Source of the DNA: Curtobacterium sp. MCBA15_008 | GTDB lineage: Bacteria; Actinomycetota; Actinomycetes; Actinomycetales; Microbacteriaceae | Length of the DNA: 64,000 bases | NCBI RefSeq assembly: GCF_001865065.1 | Contig: NZ_MJGN01000002.1 | Coordinates: 1 to 64,000, forward strand | Reading direction: 5' to 3' | Shown here: piece by piece, positions 18,168 to 26,379 of the stretch | Position numbering within the stretch: the first letter of the stretch is position 1 | Layout of the letters: each line of letters begins with the position of its first letter | Made by a program: the position numbers and the translations under genes | The notes under the pieces: model-generated | Told to the model about the DNA's origin: nothing | What the model saw: only the letters and a program-made list of their open reading frames with translations | Databases searched by the model: none

Positions 18168-18179
18168 CATACCGGTATG
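18168..18179. promoter_or_regulatory. Perfect palindrome before the Mop-HTH gene, candidate operator
   Basis: CATACCGGTATG is a 12-bp perfect palindrome that overlaps the putative -10 TATGGT (18176-18181) of the Mop-HTH gene at 18191. It lies in the 91-nt gap shared with the divergent glycosyltransferase. Its position suits an autoregulatory operator for a molybdate-responsive repressor. Binding is inference. Confidence 0.5.
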
Positions 18180-18190
18180 GTGCGAACACC

Positions 18191-18598
18191 ATGACGAAGC
18201 TCCGCATCCGCGACGCCGCGCGGTACCTCGGCGTCAGCGACGACACCGTCCGCCGGATGGTCGACGGTGGGACGTTCACCCGGTCCTCCGATGCCTCCGG
18301 CCGCACCGTGGTCGACGGACGAGAACTCGCCGCGCACATCCGCGGCAGCGGCGCGCAGCTCTCCGATCCGTCCGGCTCGAGGAGCTCGGCACGCAACCGG
18401 TTCGTCGGCATCGTCACCGACCTGGTCGTGGACGGCGTGATGGCGCAGGTCGAGCTGCAGAGCGGCCCGCACCGCATCGTGTCGCTGATGAGCGCCGAGG
18501 CGGTCCGTGACCTCGGGCTCGAGGTCGGCGCGGTCGCGGTGGCCTCGGTGAAGGCCACGATGGTGTCCGTCGAGGTGCCGGTGGAGGCAGTGGGATGA
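18191..18598 (+). CDS. Molybdate-responsive Mop-domain protein with excisionase-type HTH
   Basis: 135 aa. Residues 1-55 form a MerR/excisionase-like helix-turn-helix (KLRIRDAARYLGVSDDTVRRMVDGG). Residues about 68-133 form a Mop/TOBE molybdate-binding domain (ARNRFVGIVTDLVVDGVMAQVELQSG and VGAVAVASVKATMVSVEV). Domain order resembles a compact ModE. ATG 18191 overlaps nothing upstream; the palindrome 18168-18179 lies just before it. The stop overlaps the next gene by 4 nt (ATGA), and modABC follow, so it probably senses molybdate and controls this cluster. Confidence 0.88.
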   Translation: MTKLRIRDAARYLGVSDDTVRRMVDGGTFTRSSDASGRTVVDGRELAAHIRGSGAQLSDPSGSRSSARNRFVGIVTDLVVDGVMAQVELQSGPHRIVSLMSAEAVRDLGLEVGAVAVASVKATMVSVEVPVEAVG

Positions 18599-19656
18599 CG
18601 ACCGACGACGTCTCGGCCGGTCGACGCCGACTGACCTCCCGCACCGCGGCGCTCGACGGCGCCGGGGACCGAGCCGTCCGTGCCCTGGCCCGGGCGAGCG
18701 TCTTGGTCGTCGGTGCCGGCGGCCTCGGGGCGCCGGTGCTCACCTACCTCGCCGGGTCCGGACTCCGCCGGGTCACGGTCGTCGACCACGACGTCGTCGA
18801 CGCGTCGAACCTCGCACGCCAGACGCTCTTCGCCGCGGCGGACATCGGCCGGTCGAAGGCCGAGTGCGCTGCGGAGCGGGTGCGCGGCGTGGACCCCGAG
18901 CTCGAGGTCGTCGCGATCGCCGGGTCGTTCCACCCCGACCATGTCACCGGGCACGACGTCGTGGTCGACGCGGCCGACAGCGTCGAGGTGACGCGGGCGA
19001 TCTCCGACGCGTGCGCGCGCGCCGGGGTGCCGTTCGTCTGGGGCACGGTGCTCGGGCTCGACGGCCAGGTCTCGGTCTTCCACGACAGTGGTTCGGAGCC
19101 GATCGACTTCCACGACCTCCATCCCGACGCACTCCCAGACGAGGGGTCCTGCGCACTCGACGGCGTGCTGCCCGCACTGTGCGGTGCGATCGGCTCTGTG
19201 ATGGCCGCGCAGGTCACCGCCCTGGTCGCCGGGATCGGGGAGCCCCTGCTCGGTCGGGTCCTGACGGTCGACGCCCGCCGCTGGCGCTGGACCGAGAGCG
19301 CGCTCCGCCGTGGCCCGGCGTCCCGACGTCCGCTGCCGACCGTCGACGACGCCCCGCCGCGGATCGCGCCGTCGGCACTCGCCGAGCAGCTGCACGGACC
19401 GGGTGACCGCCCCGTGCTCGTCGACGTGCGCACACCGGCGGAGCTGGCCACCGGGGTCATCGCCGGCAGCCTCCGTCCGGACGCCCTGGGGGCCGGGGAC
19501 ACCGGCGACGCTCCGGTCGTCGTGGTCTGCGCCAGCGGCGTCCGTGCCACGGCCTGGGCCAGGAGCGCCCGCGCCGAGGGACGTGCGGCGACCGTGCTCG
19601 ACGGCGGCATCGAGGCCTGGCGCCGTGAAGGGCACCCGACCGCGTCGCTGGACTGA
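18595..19656 (+). CDS. moeB: MoeB/ThiF-type adenylyltransferase fused to rhodanese domain
   Basis: 353 aa E1-like enzyme that adenylates the C-terminal Gly of MoaD (or ThiS). The ATP site is VVGAGGLGAPVLTYLAGSG (about 35-53), with DHDVVDASNLARQTLF as the Asp and Arg contacts. The conserved Cys region is EGSCALDGVLP. The C-terminal rhodanese domain (about 255-350) has VVVCASGVRATAWA with its active-site Cys, suggesting sulfur transfer onto MoaD. Odd point: neither zinc CxxC pair of classical MoeB is visible. Starts with ATGA overlap to the Mop-HTH gene. Context (modABC, moaD, moaA) favours molybdopterin over thiamine synthesis. Confidence 0.88.
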   Translation: MTTDDVSAGRRRLTSRTAALDGAGDRAVRALARASVLVVGAGGLGAPVLTYLAGSGLRRVTVVDHDVVDASNLARQTLFAAADIGRSKAECAAERVRGVDPELEVVAIAGSFHPDHVTGHDVVVDAADSVEVTRAISDACARAGVPFVWGTVLGLDGQVSVFHDSGSEPIDFHDLHPDALPDEGSCALDGVLPALCGAIGSVMAAQVTALVAGIGEPLLGRVLTVDARRWRWTESALRRGPASRRPLPTVDDAPPRIAPSALAEQLHGPGDRPVLVDVRTPAELATGVIAGSLRPDALGAGDTGDAPVVVVCASGVRATAWARSARAEGRAATVLDGGIEAWRREGHPTASLD

Positions 19657-19670
19657 CGCGCACCTGCGGC

Positions 19671-19676
19671 TACGAT
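19671..19676 (+). promoter_or_regulatory. -10 box before modA
   Basis: TACGAT ends 6 nt before ATG 19683 in the 26-nt gap after the MoeB gene. It may give modABC an internal leaderless promoter. Confidence 0.45.
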
Positions 19677-19682
19677 CGACCC

Positions 19683-20504
19683 ATGACGACGCACGCGCGG
19701 ACGCGCTCCGCCCTGATCGCCGCTGCCGCGTGCGCCATCCTGGTCCTCGCCGGGTGCTCGACGACCGCCCCGAGCGCGAACGGCGGAGCCGGCGGCCCGA
19801 CCACGACGGGCAGCGCCGCCGCCGGGCCCACCGGGACGATCACGGTCTTCGCCGCCGCCTCACTGCAGCAGACCTTCACCACGCTCGGCAAGCGGTACGA
19901 GGCGGCCCACCCCGGCACGACGATCTCGTTCTCGTTCGCCGGGTCGAGCGACCTCGTCACCCAGATTCAGAACGGCGCCCCGGCCGACGTGTTCGCCTCC
20001 GCCGACGAGGCGAACATGGCGAAGCTGGAGCAGACCGACCTGGCGGCCGGGTCCCCGAAGGACTTCGCCACGAACGTGCTCGAGATCGCGGTGGCACCGG
20101 GCAACCCGAAGCGCATCGGGGGCCTGCGCGACCTGACGTCGTCGGACATCCAGCTCGTGACCTGTGCGGCCCCGGTGCCGTGCGGCGCCGCGACCGCGAA
20201 GGTCGAGCGGGCAGCGGGCGTCGACCTCCGGCCGGTCAGCGAGGAGCAGTCCGTCACGGACGTCCTCGGGAAGGTCGAGTCCGGGCAGGCGGACGCCGGA
20301 CTGGTCTACGTCACGGACGTCCGGGGTGCTGACGGCAAGGTCGACGGTGTCCCCTTCGACGCCGCGGCCGACGCCGTCAACACGTACCCGATCGGCGTGC
20401 TCCGCGACGCAGCGAACCCGTCCCTCGCCAGGGCGTTCACTGCGTACGTCCGGTCCGCGTCGGGCCAGAAGGTGCTCGCCGCGGCCGGCTTCGGGAAGCC
20501 CTGA
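19683..20504 (+). CDS. modA: Molybdate ABC transporter, substrate-binding lipoprotein ModA
   Basis: 273 aa. The lipoprotein signal is at 1-25 with lipobox VLAGC (Cys about 25), so it is anchored to the outer face of the membrane. The mature protein begins a ModA fold: [13 protein letters not shown] (about 50-62, first oxyanion-binding Ser), [25 protein letters not shown], and VYVTDVRG near the second ligand-binding region. It delivers molybdate or tungstate to ModB. Preceded by a -10-like TACGAT; modB follows after 17 nt and modC overlaps modB. Confidence 0.95.
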   Translation: MTTHARTRSALIAAAACAILVLAGCSTTAPSANGGAGGPTTTGSAAAGPTGTITVFAAASLQQTFTTLGKRYEAAHPGTTISFSFAGSSDLVTQIQNGAPADVFASADEANMAKLEQTDLAAGSPKDFATNVLEIAVAPGNPKRIGGLRDLTSSDIQLVTCAAPVPCGAATAKVERAAGVDLRPVSEEQSVTDVLGKVESGQADAGLVYVTDVRGADGKVDGVPFDAAADAVNTYPIGVLRDAANPSLARAFTAYVRSASGQKVLAAAGFGKP

Positions 20505-20521
20505 GCCGTGCCCGCACCAGC

Positions 20522-21322
20522 ATGACCGCCGCAGCGAGCGCACGGACCCCCGTTCCGTGGTGGCTCCCCCTCCCCGCCGTCCTCGGTGGGCTCTTCGTCG
20601 TCGTGCCCGTCCTCGCCATGATCGGCCGCGTCGACTGGACGTCGTTCGGGTCCCTCGTCACGTCGCCCGCGTCGCTGAGTGCCCTCGGACTGAGCCTCGG
20701 TACGGCGGCGGCCGCGACGGGCATCGCCCTCGTGCTCGGGTACCCGCTCGCCGTGCTCTTCGCCCGCTCGACGTCACGCTGGGTGGGCGTCGCACGGGCC
20801 CTGGTGCTCCTGCCGCTCGTGCTGCCGCCGGTGGTCGGCGGGCTCGCGCTCCTGGCGGCGTTCGGCCGACTCGGCGTCGTGGGAGCGTTCCTCGACGACC
20901 ACGGACTCCGCATCGCCTTCACCACCACCGCGGTGGTCATCGCGCAGACCTTCGTCGCGATGCCGTTCCTGGTCTCCTCGGTCGAGGGTGCCCTGCGCGT
21001 CGGCGGCGACCGGTACGAACGGGTCGCTGCGACGCTCGGCGCCGGTCCGACCCGCACCTTCCTGACCGTCACGACCCCGCGGGTGCTGCCCGGCATCCTG
21101 TCCGGACTGGTCCTCTGCTTCGCGCGGGCGCTCGGCGAGTTCGGTGCGACACTCACCTTCGCGGGCAGCCTGCAGGGCGTCACCCGCACACTGCCGCTCG
21201 AGATCTACCTGCAGCGCGAGATCGACCCGGACACCGCCGTCGCGCTCGCCCTGGTGCTGGTGGTCGTCGCCCTCGTGGTCATCGGCGCCTCCACGCTGCG
21301 GACACGGACGGTGCTCGCGTGA
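20522..21322 (+). CDS. modB: Molybdate ABC transporter permease ModB
   Basis: 266 aa with five to six membrane segments. The permease coupling loop is [20 protein letters not shown] with [15 protein letters not shown], the EAA-type motif touching Mod[16 protein letters not shown] near residue 205 is highly typical of ModB/CysT permeases. Its stop overlaps the modC GTG (GTGA 21319-21322). No strong Shine-Dalgarno precedes ATG 20522, so translation is probably linked to modA. Confidence 0.95.
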   Translation: MTAAASARTPVPWWLPLPAVLGGLFVVVPVLAMIGRVDWTSFGSLVTSPASLSALGLSLGTAAAATGIALVLGYPLAVLFARSTSRWVGVARALVLLPLVLPPVVGGLALLAAFGRLGVVGAFLDDHGLRIAFTTTAVVIAQTFVAMPFLVSSVEGALRVGGDRYERVAATLGAGPTRTFLTVTTPRVLPGILSGLVLCFARALGEFGATLTFAGSLQGVTRTLPLEIYLQREIDPDTAVALALVLVVVALVVIGASTLRTRTVLA

Positions 21323-22347
21323 ACGGCGGACTGCGCGCCCACGTCGTGGTGCCGGAGCGCGACGTCGACGTCCACCTCGAGATCGGCCCCGACGAGTGCG
21401 TCGCGCTGGTCGGCCCGAACGGCGCCGGCAAGTCGACCGTCGTCGAGGCGCTCGCCGGCCTGCTGCGCACACGGACCGGCGAGGTCGTCCTCGGCGGACG
21501 CGTGCTCACCGGCACACCGGCCCACCGCCGCGGCGTCGGCCTGGTCGCGCAGCGCGCCGACCTGTTCCCGCACCTGTCGGTCGCCCGCAACGTCGCGTAC
21601 GGTCCGCGCGCCACCGGTTCGGGCGGCCGGGAGGCGCGCCACCGGTCCGCCACGGCCCTCACCGCGGTCGGAGTGGCCGGCCTGGCAGACCGGGCGCCGG
21701 GGACGCTGTCCGGCGGGCAGGCGCAGCGCGTCGCCATCGCCCGGGCCCTCGCCACGGACCCCGCGCTGCTGCTCCTCGACGAGCCCACCTCGGCCCTCGA
21801 CGTCGACGCCCGCGCCGAGGTCCGGACGGCCCTCCGGACGGCGCGCACCGGTCGACCCACGCTGCTCGTCACGCACGACCCGCTCGAGGCCGTCGCGCTC
21901 GCCGACCGGATCGTGGTGCTCGAGGCCGGCCGGGTCGCCGAGGCCGGTCCCACCGCAGCGGTCCTCGGGCGCCCCACGAGTGCGTTCGCGGCCTCGTTCT
22001 CCGGGCTGACGCTCGTCCGTGGGACGGCCACGGCGGGTGGGATCGCGCTGGACGGCGGAGGCGAGCTGGCGTCGGCGACCGGCACCGTGCCTCCCGGCCG
22101 CCCCGCCCTCGCCGCCTACCACCCGACGGCCGCCGTCCCGAGCCGCACCGGTGCCGGGCCGGAGCGCGTCGTGACCGCGCTCGAACCGCGCGACGGCCTG
22201 GTCCGGGTGCGAGCCGGCGGACTCGTCGCCGACGTCACCGTGTCCACCGCCGCCGGGCTCGGCCTGGTGCCGGGCGAGACGGTGCGGATCGCCGTGGACG
22301 CCGCCGAGGTGGCGGTCTACGAGCCGGGCGGTGCGAAGATGTCCTGA
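21319..22347 (+). CDS. modC: Molybdate ABC transporter ATPase ModC
   Basis: 342 aa. Walker [10 protein letters not shown] (about 32-40), signature [15 protein letters not shown] (about 132-146) and Walker [13 protein letters not shown] (about 152-163). The C-terminal part (about 260-340) is a TOBE/Mop-like domain, as expected for ModC. It powers molybdate import through ModB. GTG start overlaps the modB stop; its own stop overlaps the ATG of the antiporter gene (TGATG at 22345-22349). Confidence 0.95.
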   Translation: MNGGLRAHVVVPERDVDVHLEIGPDECVALVGPNGAGKSTVVEALAGLLRTRTGEVVLGGRVLTGTPAHRRGVGLVAQRADLFPHLSVARNVAYGPRATGSGGREARHRSATALTAVGVAGLADRAPGTLSGGQAQRVAIARALATDPALLLLDEPTSALDVDARAEVRTALRTARTGRPTLLVTHDPLEAVALADRIVVLEAGRVAEAGPTAAVLGRPTSAFAASFSGLTLVRGTATAGGIALDGGGELASATGTVPPGRPALAAYHPTAAVPSRTGAGPERVVTALEPRDGLVRVRAGGLVADVTVSTAAGLGLVPGETVRIAVDAAEVAVYEPGGAKMS

Positions 22348-23447
22348 TGCGCACCTGGATCGCCAAGGCCTGGCCCGTCGGGGTCCCCGTCATCGCGGCG
22401 ATCGTGCTCGTGTCCTCGTGGGGACGGTACGACCTCGGGACGGCCGTGGTGGTGCTCGTCGCCGTCGTCCTCGCCGGCACCGTCCTCGCCGCCGTGCACC
22501 ACGCCGAGGTGGTCGCGCACCGGGTGGGGGAGCCGTTCGGGTCCCTCGTGCTCGCCGTCGCCGTGACGATCATCGAGGTCGCGCTCATCATCTCGCTGTC
22601 GAGCTCCGGCGGCGCGCAGGCCGAGACGCTGGCGCGGGACACGGTCTTCTCGGCGGTGATGATCACAATGAACGGGCTCGTCGGGCTCGCGATCCTGATC
22701 GGCACGATCCGGCACAACACCGTGCGGTTCAACCAGGAGGGCGCCTCCGCGGCGACGATGACCGTCGCGGCCCTCGCCGTGCTCACCCTCGTGCTGCCGA
22801 CGTTCACCACCGGCACCGACGACTCGTCGTTCACCGGCGCCCAGCTCGTCTTCGTGGCGCTGGCCTCGCTCGCGCTCTACGGCCTCTTCGTCGTCACCCA
22901 GACCGTGGCCCACCGGGACTTCTTCCTGCCGGTGAACCGCACCGGCGGGGTGCTCGAGGAGTCCGAGGACGCCCACGCCGCTCGCCCGACCAGCCGCGCC
23001 ACGCTGGTGTCGCTCGGCCTGCTGCTGCTCGCCCTCGTCGCGGTGGTCGGTCTGGCCAAGGTCGAGTCGCCCGCGATCGAGGCCGGCGTCGCCGCGGTCG
23101 GGTTCCCGCCGTCGTTCGTCGGTGTGGTGATCGCGCTGCTGATCCTGCTGCCCGAGGGGATCGCGGCGTCGAAGGCCGCTTCGCGGAACCGGATCCAGAC
23201 GAGCCTCAACCTGGCGATGGGGTCGGCGATGGCGTCGATCGGCCTGACGATCCCGTCGATCGCCGTGGCGTCGCTGTTCATGCCGGGGACGCTGCTGCTC
23301 GGCCTCGGGTCGGCGCAGATCGTGCTGCTCGCGCTGACGATCGTCGCGGCGGTGCTCACCGTGCTGCCCGGGCGTGCGACGCGGCTGCAGGGCGGCGTGC
23401 ATCTGGTGATCTTCGCCGCGTTCATCGTGCTGTCCGTCTCCCCGTAG
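22347..23447 (+). CDS. Ca2+/H+ antiporter, ChaA-like (CaCA superfamily)
   Basis: 366 aa with about ten to eleven membrane segments in two repeats. The alpha repeats carry the CaCA acidic motif: GSLVLAVAVTIIEVALIISL (E about 77) and VVIALLILLPEGIAASKAASRNRIQTSLNLAMGSAMASIGLTIP (E about 269). These match ChaA/YfkE-type cation-proton exchangers. The start overlaps modC (TGATG), so it is cotranscribed with the molybdate transporter. Why is unclear; pH or cation homeostasis is the family role. Ends before a short direct-repeat stretch at 23465. Confidence 0.88.
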   Translation: MRTWIAKAWPVGVPVIAAIVLVSSWGRYDLGTAVVVLVAVVLAGTVLAAVHHAEVVAHRVGEPFGSLVLAVAVTIIEVALIISLSSSGGAQAETLARDTVFSAVMITMNGLVGLAILIGTIRHNTVRFNQEGASAATMTVAALAVLTLVLPTFTTGTDDSSFTGAQLVFVALASLALYGLFVVTQTVAHRDFFLPVNRTGGVLEESEDAHAARPTSRATLVSLGLLLLALVAVVGLAKVESPAIEAGVAAVGFPPSFVGVVIALLILLPEGIAASKAASRNRIQTSLNLAMGSAMASIGLTIPSIAVASLFMPGTLLLGLGSAQIVLLALTIVAAVLTVLPGRATRLQGGVHLVIFAAFIVLSVSP

Positions 23448-23464
23448 GGCGGGGCGGGGGATGT

Positions 23465-23511
23465 TTCGCGCGTAGGAGGACGATTCGCGCGTAGGAGGCA
23501 GGAACTTCCTG
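23465..23511. repeat. Short direct repeat and adjacent palindrome
   Basis: TTCGCGCGTAGGAGG occurs twice (23465-23479 and 23484-23498, period 19). It is followed at once by the palindrome CAGGAACTTCCTG (23499-23511). It lies between the convergent antiporter and moaD genes, in a 129-nt gap with no gene. It may act as a terminator region or be a decayed mobile fragment. Confidence 0.6.
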
Positions 23512-23576
23512 CACCCAATGCGCGATTCCGCTTCCCATTGCACGCGTGATGGGCAGGAACGCTCGACAGGACCCGC

Positions 23577-23816
23577 TCAGCCGCCGGCGAAGGGCGGCAT
23601 CACGTCGACGACGGCCACCCCGGCGAGCGACGTCGACCGGTCGCGGGTGGTCACCCCGTCGACCAGGTACGAGCACCGCTCCTGCAGCGTCGCCCACCGT
23701 GCCGGATCGGCAGCGTCCACCGCTCGGAGCGCGTCGTCGAGCACGTCGGACTCGGTGCGGACCTCGTCAGCGCCGACCGCCGCCCGCGCGGCCGCGAAGA
23801 ACCGCAGCGTCGTCAC
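23577..23816 (-). CDS. moaD: Molybdopterin synthase small subunit MoaD
   Basis: 79 aa ubiquitin-like sulfur carrier. It starts TLRFFAAARAAVG and ends in the required Gly-Gly (VMPPFAGG), which is adenylated by MoeB and thiocarboxylated before sulfur transfer to precursor Z. GTG 23816 lies 2 nt beyond the moaA stop codon, so moaA and moaD are one transcript on the minus strand. The MoaE partner is not in this window. Confidence 0.93.
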   Translation of the reverse strand: MTTLRFFAAARAAVGADEVRTESDVLDDALRAVDAADPARWATLQERCSYLVDGVTTRDRSTSLAGVAVVDVMPPFAGG

Positions 23817-23818
23817 GG

Positions 23819-24907
23819 TCAGCCGCCGATCGCGCTCATGCCGCGCGTCGGGTGCACGAGGTCGTCGGTGTCGTCGCCGTGGTCGCGCGGCTTCGCCCAC
23901 ATGGCGCGGCGCCAGAGTTCGGCGACGTCGTCGTCGGTCGCGCCGGCGCGCATCGGGCCGAGCACGCTCGTCTCGTCGTCGGAGAACAGGCAGCTCCGGA
24001 CGTTGCCGTCGGCGGTCAGGCGGGTCCGGGTGCAGTCGGCGCAGAAGGACTCGGTGATGCTCGCGATGATGCCGATCGTGCCGAGCTCGGCACCGACGCC
24101 GCCGTCGGGGCGGCGTTCGAGCACCCGGAAGCGCTCGGCGGGGGCGCCGTCCCGTGGGGCGTCGTCCGGCACGAGGGCGAACGACTCCGACAGCATCGCG
24201 CGCGTCTCGGCGGCGGTGATCATCGACGTGCGGTCCCAGGCGTGGTCGGGGTCGAGTGGCATCTGCTCGATGAACCGGAGCTCGTAGCCGCGGTCGAGGC
24301 ACCAGCGCATCAGGTCGGGCGCGAGCTCGTCGTTCACCCCGCGCAGCAGCACGGCGTTGACCTTGATCGCGAGTCCGGCGTCGTGCGCGGCCGACAGTCC
24401 GGCGATGACCTTATCGAGGAACGGACGCCGGGTCACGGTGGTGAAGACGTCGGGGTCGACGGTGTCGAGCGACACGTTCACCCGGCGGAGCCCGGCATCG
24501 AAGAGTGCCTGCGCACGGTGCGCCAGGCCGATCGCGTTCGTGGTGAGCGAGAGCTCCGGGGCGTCCGGCAGTGCGGCGCAGCGAGCGATCACGTCGACCA
24601 GGTCGTGCCGGAGCATCGGCTCGCCGCCGGTGAACCGGACCTTCCGCACGCCGAACCGCTCGGAGCCGAGGCGGACCAGCCGCTCGATCTCGGCCGCGGT
24701 CATCAGCGCGTCGTCGGGCGCGAAGGGCAGTCCCGCGGCGGGCATGCAGTACGTGCAGCGCAGGTTGCAGCGCTCGGTCAGCGACACCCGGAGGTCGACG
24801 GCGCGACGCCCGAAGCGGTCCACGAGCCCAGCCGCCTCACCGGGGCGAGCGGCGTCACCGCGCGCGGGGTCGCCGCCGGTCGAACCGAGCAGGGTCGCTG
24901 GTGCCAT
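23819..24907 (-). CDS. moaA: GTP 3',8-cyclase MoaA
   Basis: Radical-SAM enzyme for the first step of molybdenum-cofactor synthesis. 362 aa. N-terminal Fe-S motif is CNLRCTYC (CxxxCxxC), the SAM motif is RFTGGEP, and the C-terminal cluster is CADC with a third Cys in VRSCLF. The tail GMSAIGG carries the C-terminal GG needed for activity. An N-terminal extension of about 30 residues is low-complexity. ATG 24907 has TACGCT (24915-24920, minus strand) 7 nt upstream, which overlaps the stop of the glycosyltransferase gene. moaC is not in the window. Confidence 0.96.
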   Translation of the reverse strand: MAPATLLGSTGGDPARGDAARPGEAAGLVDRFGRRAVDLRVSLTERCNLRCTYCMPAAGLPFAPDDALMTAAEIERLVRLGSERFGVRKVRFTGGEPMLRHDLVDVIARCAALPDAPELSLTTNAIGLAHRAQALFDAGLRRVNVSLDTVDPDVFTTVTRRPFLDKVIAGLSAAHDAGLAIKVNAVLLRGVNDELAPDLMRWCLDRGYELRFIEQMPLDPDHAWDRTSMITAAETRAMLSESFALVPDDAPRDGAPAERFRVLERRPDGGVGAELGTIGIIASITESFCADCTRTRLTADGNVRSCLFSDDETSVLGPMRAGATDDDVAELWRRAMWAKPRDHGDDTDDLVHPTRGMSAIGG

Positions 24908-24912
24908 GAGCG

Positions 24913-26325
24913 TCAGCGTACGGGGTCGAGCCGCCGGAACGACAGCCGCCGTCCCCAGCGCACCCACTCGGTCCGGCTGGTGCGGGCGACCGTCACGACC
25001 ACGATGACGAGCACCGCCGCAGCGAGCCACCACCGGTACGCGTCGACGGAGGGCCACACCCCGCGCAGGGCGATGGCGAGCCCGATCGACAGCCACTCCC
25101 ACCGGCCGGAGAGCACCACGAACGGGATGAGCAGCAGCGCGTACCAGGGGTAGCGCGGACTCACGGCGAGGAAGGTCACGCCGATCATGAGCACCTCGCC
25201 GGACCACGGCCGCGCGGGGTCGGCCAGCCGCCAGGCCACGAACGCGGCGAGCAGCACGAGCAGGCCGACGACCACGGTGCCGGCGTCGCCCCGGAACACG
25301 AGGGACACGAGCGCGAACCGGGAGCCGTCCTCGTAGCCCTCCTCGGACAGGTACCCGGGCAGGTAGCCGAGCACGTCGAGCCCGGTCGAGAGCACGTACG
25401 GCACGTACAGCAACCCGAACACGGCGATGCCGACGGGGATCGCCCACCAGTTCCGCCACCGCCCGAGGAGCGGCGGGTAGACGATCGCCGGGATGAGCTT
25501 CGTCGCGGTCGCCGCGCCGAGGGCGATCCCGCCCCAGATCGGTCGACCGAAGGCGACGAGTGCGACCCCGGCGGTGGCCAGCGCGGCGCCGAGGACGTCG
25601 ACGTGCGAGTTCGTCACGGCCTCGGACGCGACGAGGGGCGACCACGCCCAGAGCGCCGCCCACCACGTCGGGCGCCCGACCCGACGCAGGACGGCGACGA
25701 GTCCGAGCGTCACGCCGAGGGACACCAGGAGCCCGGCGATCTGGAACGGCATGTACTGCGCGGTGGCGGGGACGAAGGCTCGCACGACGGCGAACCACAG
25801 CTGCGCCATCGGTGGGTAGATCGTCGTGACGTCCGGCCGGTTGATCGCCACGCAGTGTCCGGAGGCGCCGTCGCCGAGCCCCCGGTACCGCGGCTTGAGG
25901 GGGTCGCACGTGCCGTCGACCTTGTCCGGGAACAACCAGTCGGGCCGCAGGTGCGCCAGCGCCCCGGACTGGGGCGTGTGCGCGTACGGCGAGACTCCGG
26001 CATGCTGCACGATGCCGTCCCAGGCGTAGCGAGCAGAGTCGGTGCTGGTGTTCGGTGGGCCGACGAGGGCCGCGAGACCGATCACCACGGCGCCGCCGAC
26101 GACGAGCGAGGTCATCCAGCGGGCGGGCACGAAGCGGAGCGCGAACACGGCTCCGGCGAACACCGTCCAAGCGATGAGGGTCCACGCAACGAATGGGGAA
26201 CGATGACCGGACCGGAGGAACCCCAGATGCGTGATGCCGAAGGCGATGACGCCCGCCAGGGCCAGCACGCCGACGACGGCCAGCACGGTCGGCAGGAGTC
26301 GGCCGGGCCGAAGTCGTTCTCTCAT
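24913..26325 (-). CDS. Polytopic membrane glycosyltransferase, GT87/DUF2029-like
   Basis: 470 aa with about ten to twelve hydrophobic segments. YAWDGIVQHAGVSPYAHTPQSG and VTTIYPPMAQLWFAVVRA follow the first helices and resemble GT87-family (DUF2029) polyprenol-phosphate-mannose dependent mannosyltransferases. A long loop with several Cys (GTCDPLKPRYRG, SGHCVAINRP) lies outside. It has a basic C-terminal tail. The acceptor is not evident; lipoglycan or cell-wall mannosylation is plausible. The stop is 5 nt from the moaA start. The link to cofactor synthesis is probably positional only. Confidence 0.78.
   Translation of the reverse strand: MRERLRPGRLLPTVLAVVGVLALAGVIAFGITHLGFLRSGHRSPFVAWTLIAWTVFAGAVFALRFVPARWMTSLVVGGAVVIGLAALVGPPNTSTDSARYAWDGIVQHAGVSPYAHTPQSGALAHLRPDWLFPDKVDGTCDPLKPRYRGLGDGASGHCVAINRPDVTTIYPPMAQLWFAVVRAFVPATAQYMPFQIAGLLVSLGVTLGLVAVLRRVGRPTWWAALWAWSPLVASEAVTNSHVDVLGAALATAGVALVAFGRPIWGGIALGAATATKLIPAIVYPPLLGRWRNWWAIPVGIAVFGLLYVPYVLSTGLDVLGYLPGYLSEEGYEDGSRFALVSLVFRGDAGTVVVGLLVLLAAFVAWRLADPARPWSGEVLMIGVTFLAVSPRYPWYALLLIPFVVLSGRWEWLSIGLAIALRGVWPSVDAYRWWLAAAVLVIVVVTVARTSRTEWVRWGRRLSFRRLDPVR
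24915..24920 (-). promoter_or_regulatory. -10 box before moaA
   Basis: Minus-strand TACGCT ends 7 nt before ATG 24907. It overlaps the last codons of the upstream membrane protein gene and would give moaA-moaD a leaderless start independent of that gene. Confidence 0.5.
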
Positions 26326-26379
26326 GGTGCGTCGAGGCTATCGGCGGTCCGGGGGCTGCTGCTGGATGCACGATCCGCG

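Noticed and set aside
16438-19635. 1065-codon minus-strand reading as one giant protein
   Set aside because: Only the part up to GTG 18099 is a membrane protein; beyond it the frame is antisense to the Mop-HTH and MoeB genes.
23465-23511. Attachment site or insertion-sequence end
   Set aside because: Direct repeat is only 15 bp, no target duplication or transposase nearby.
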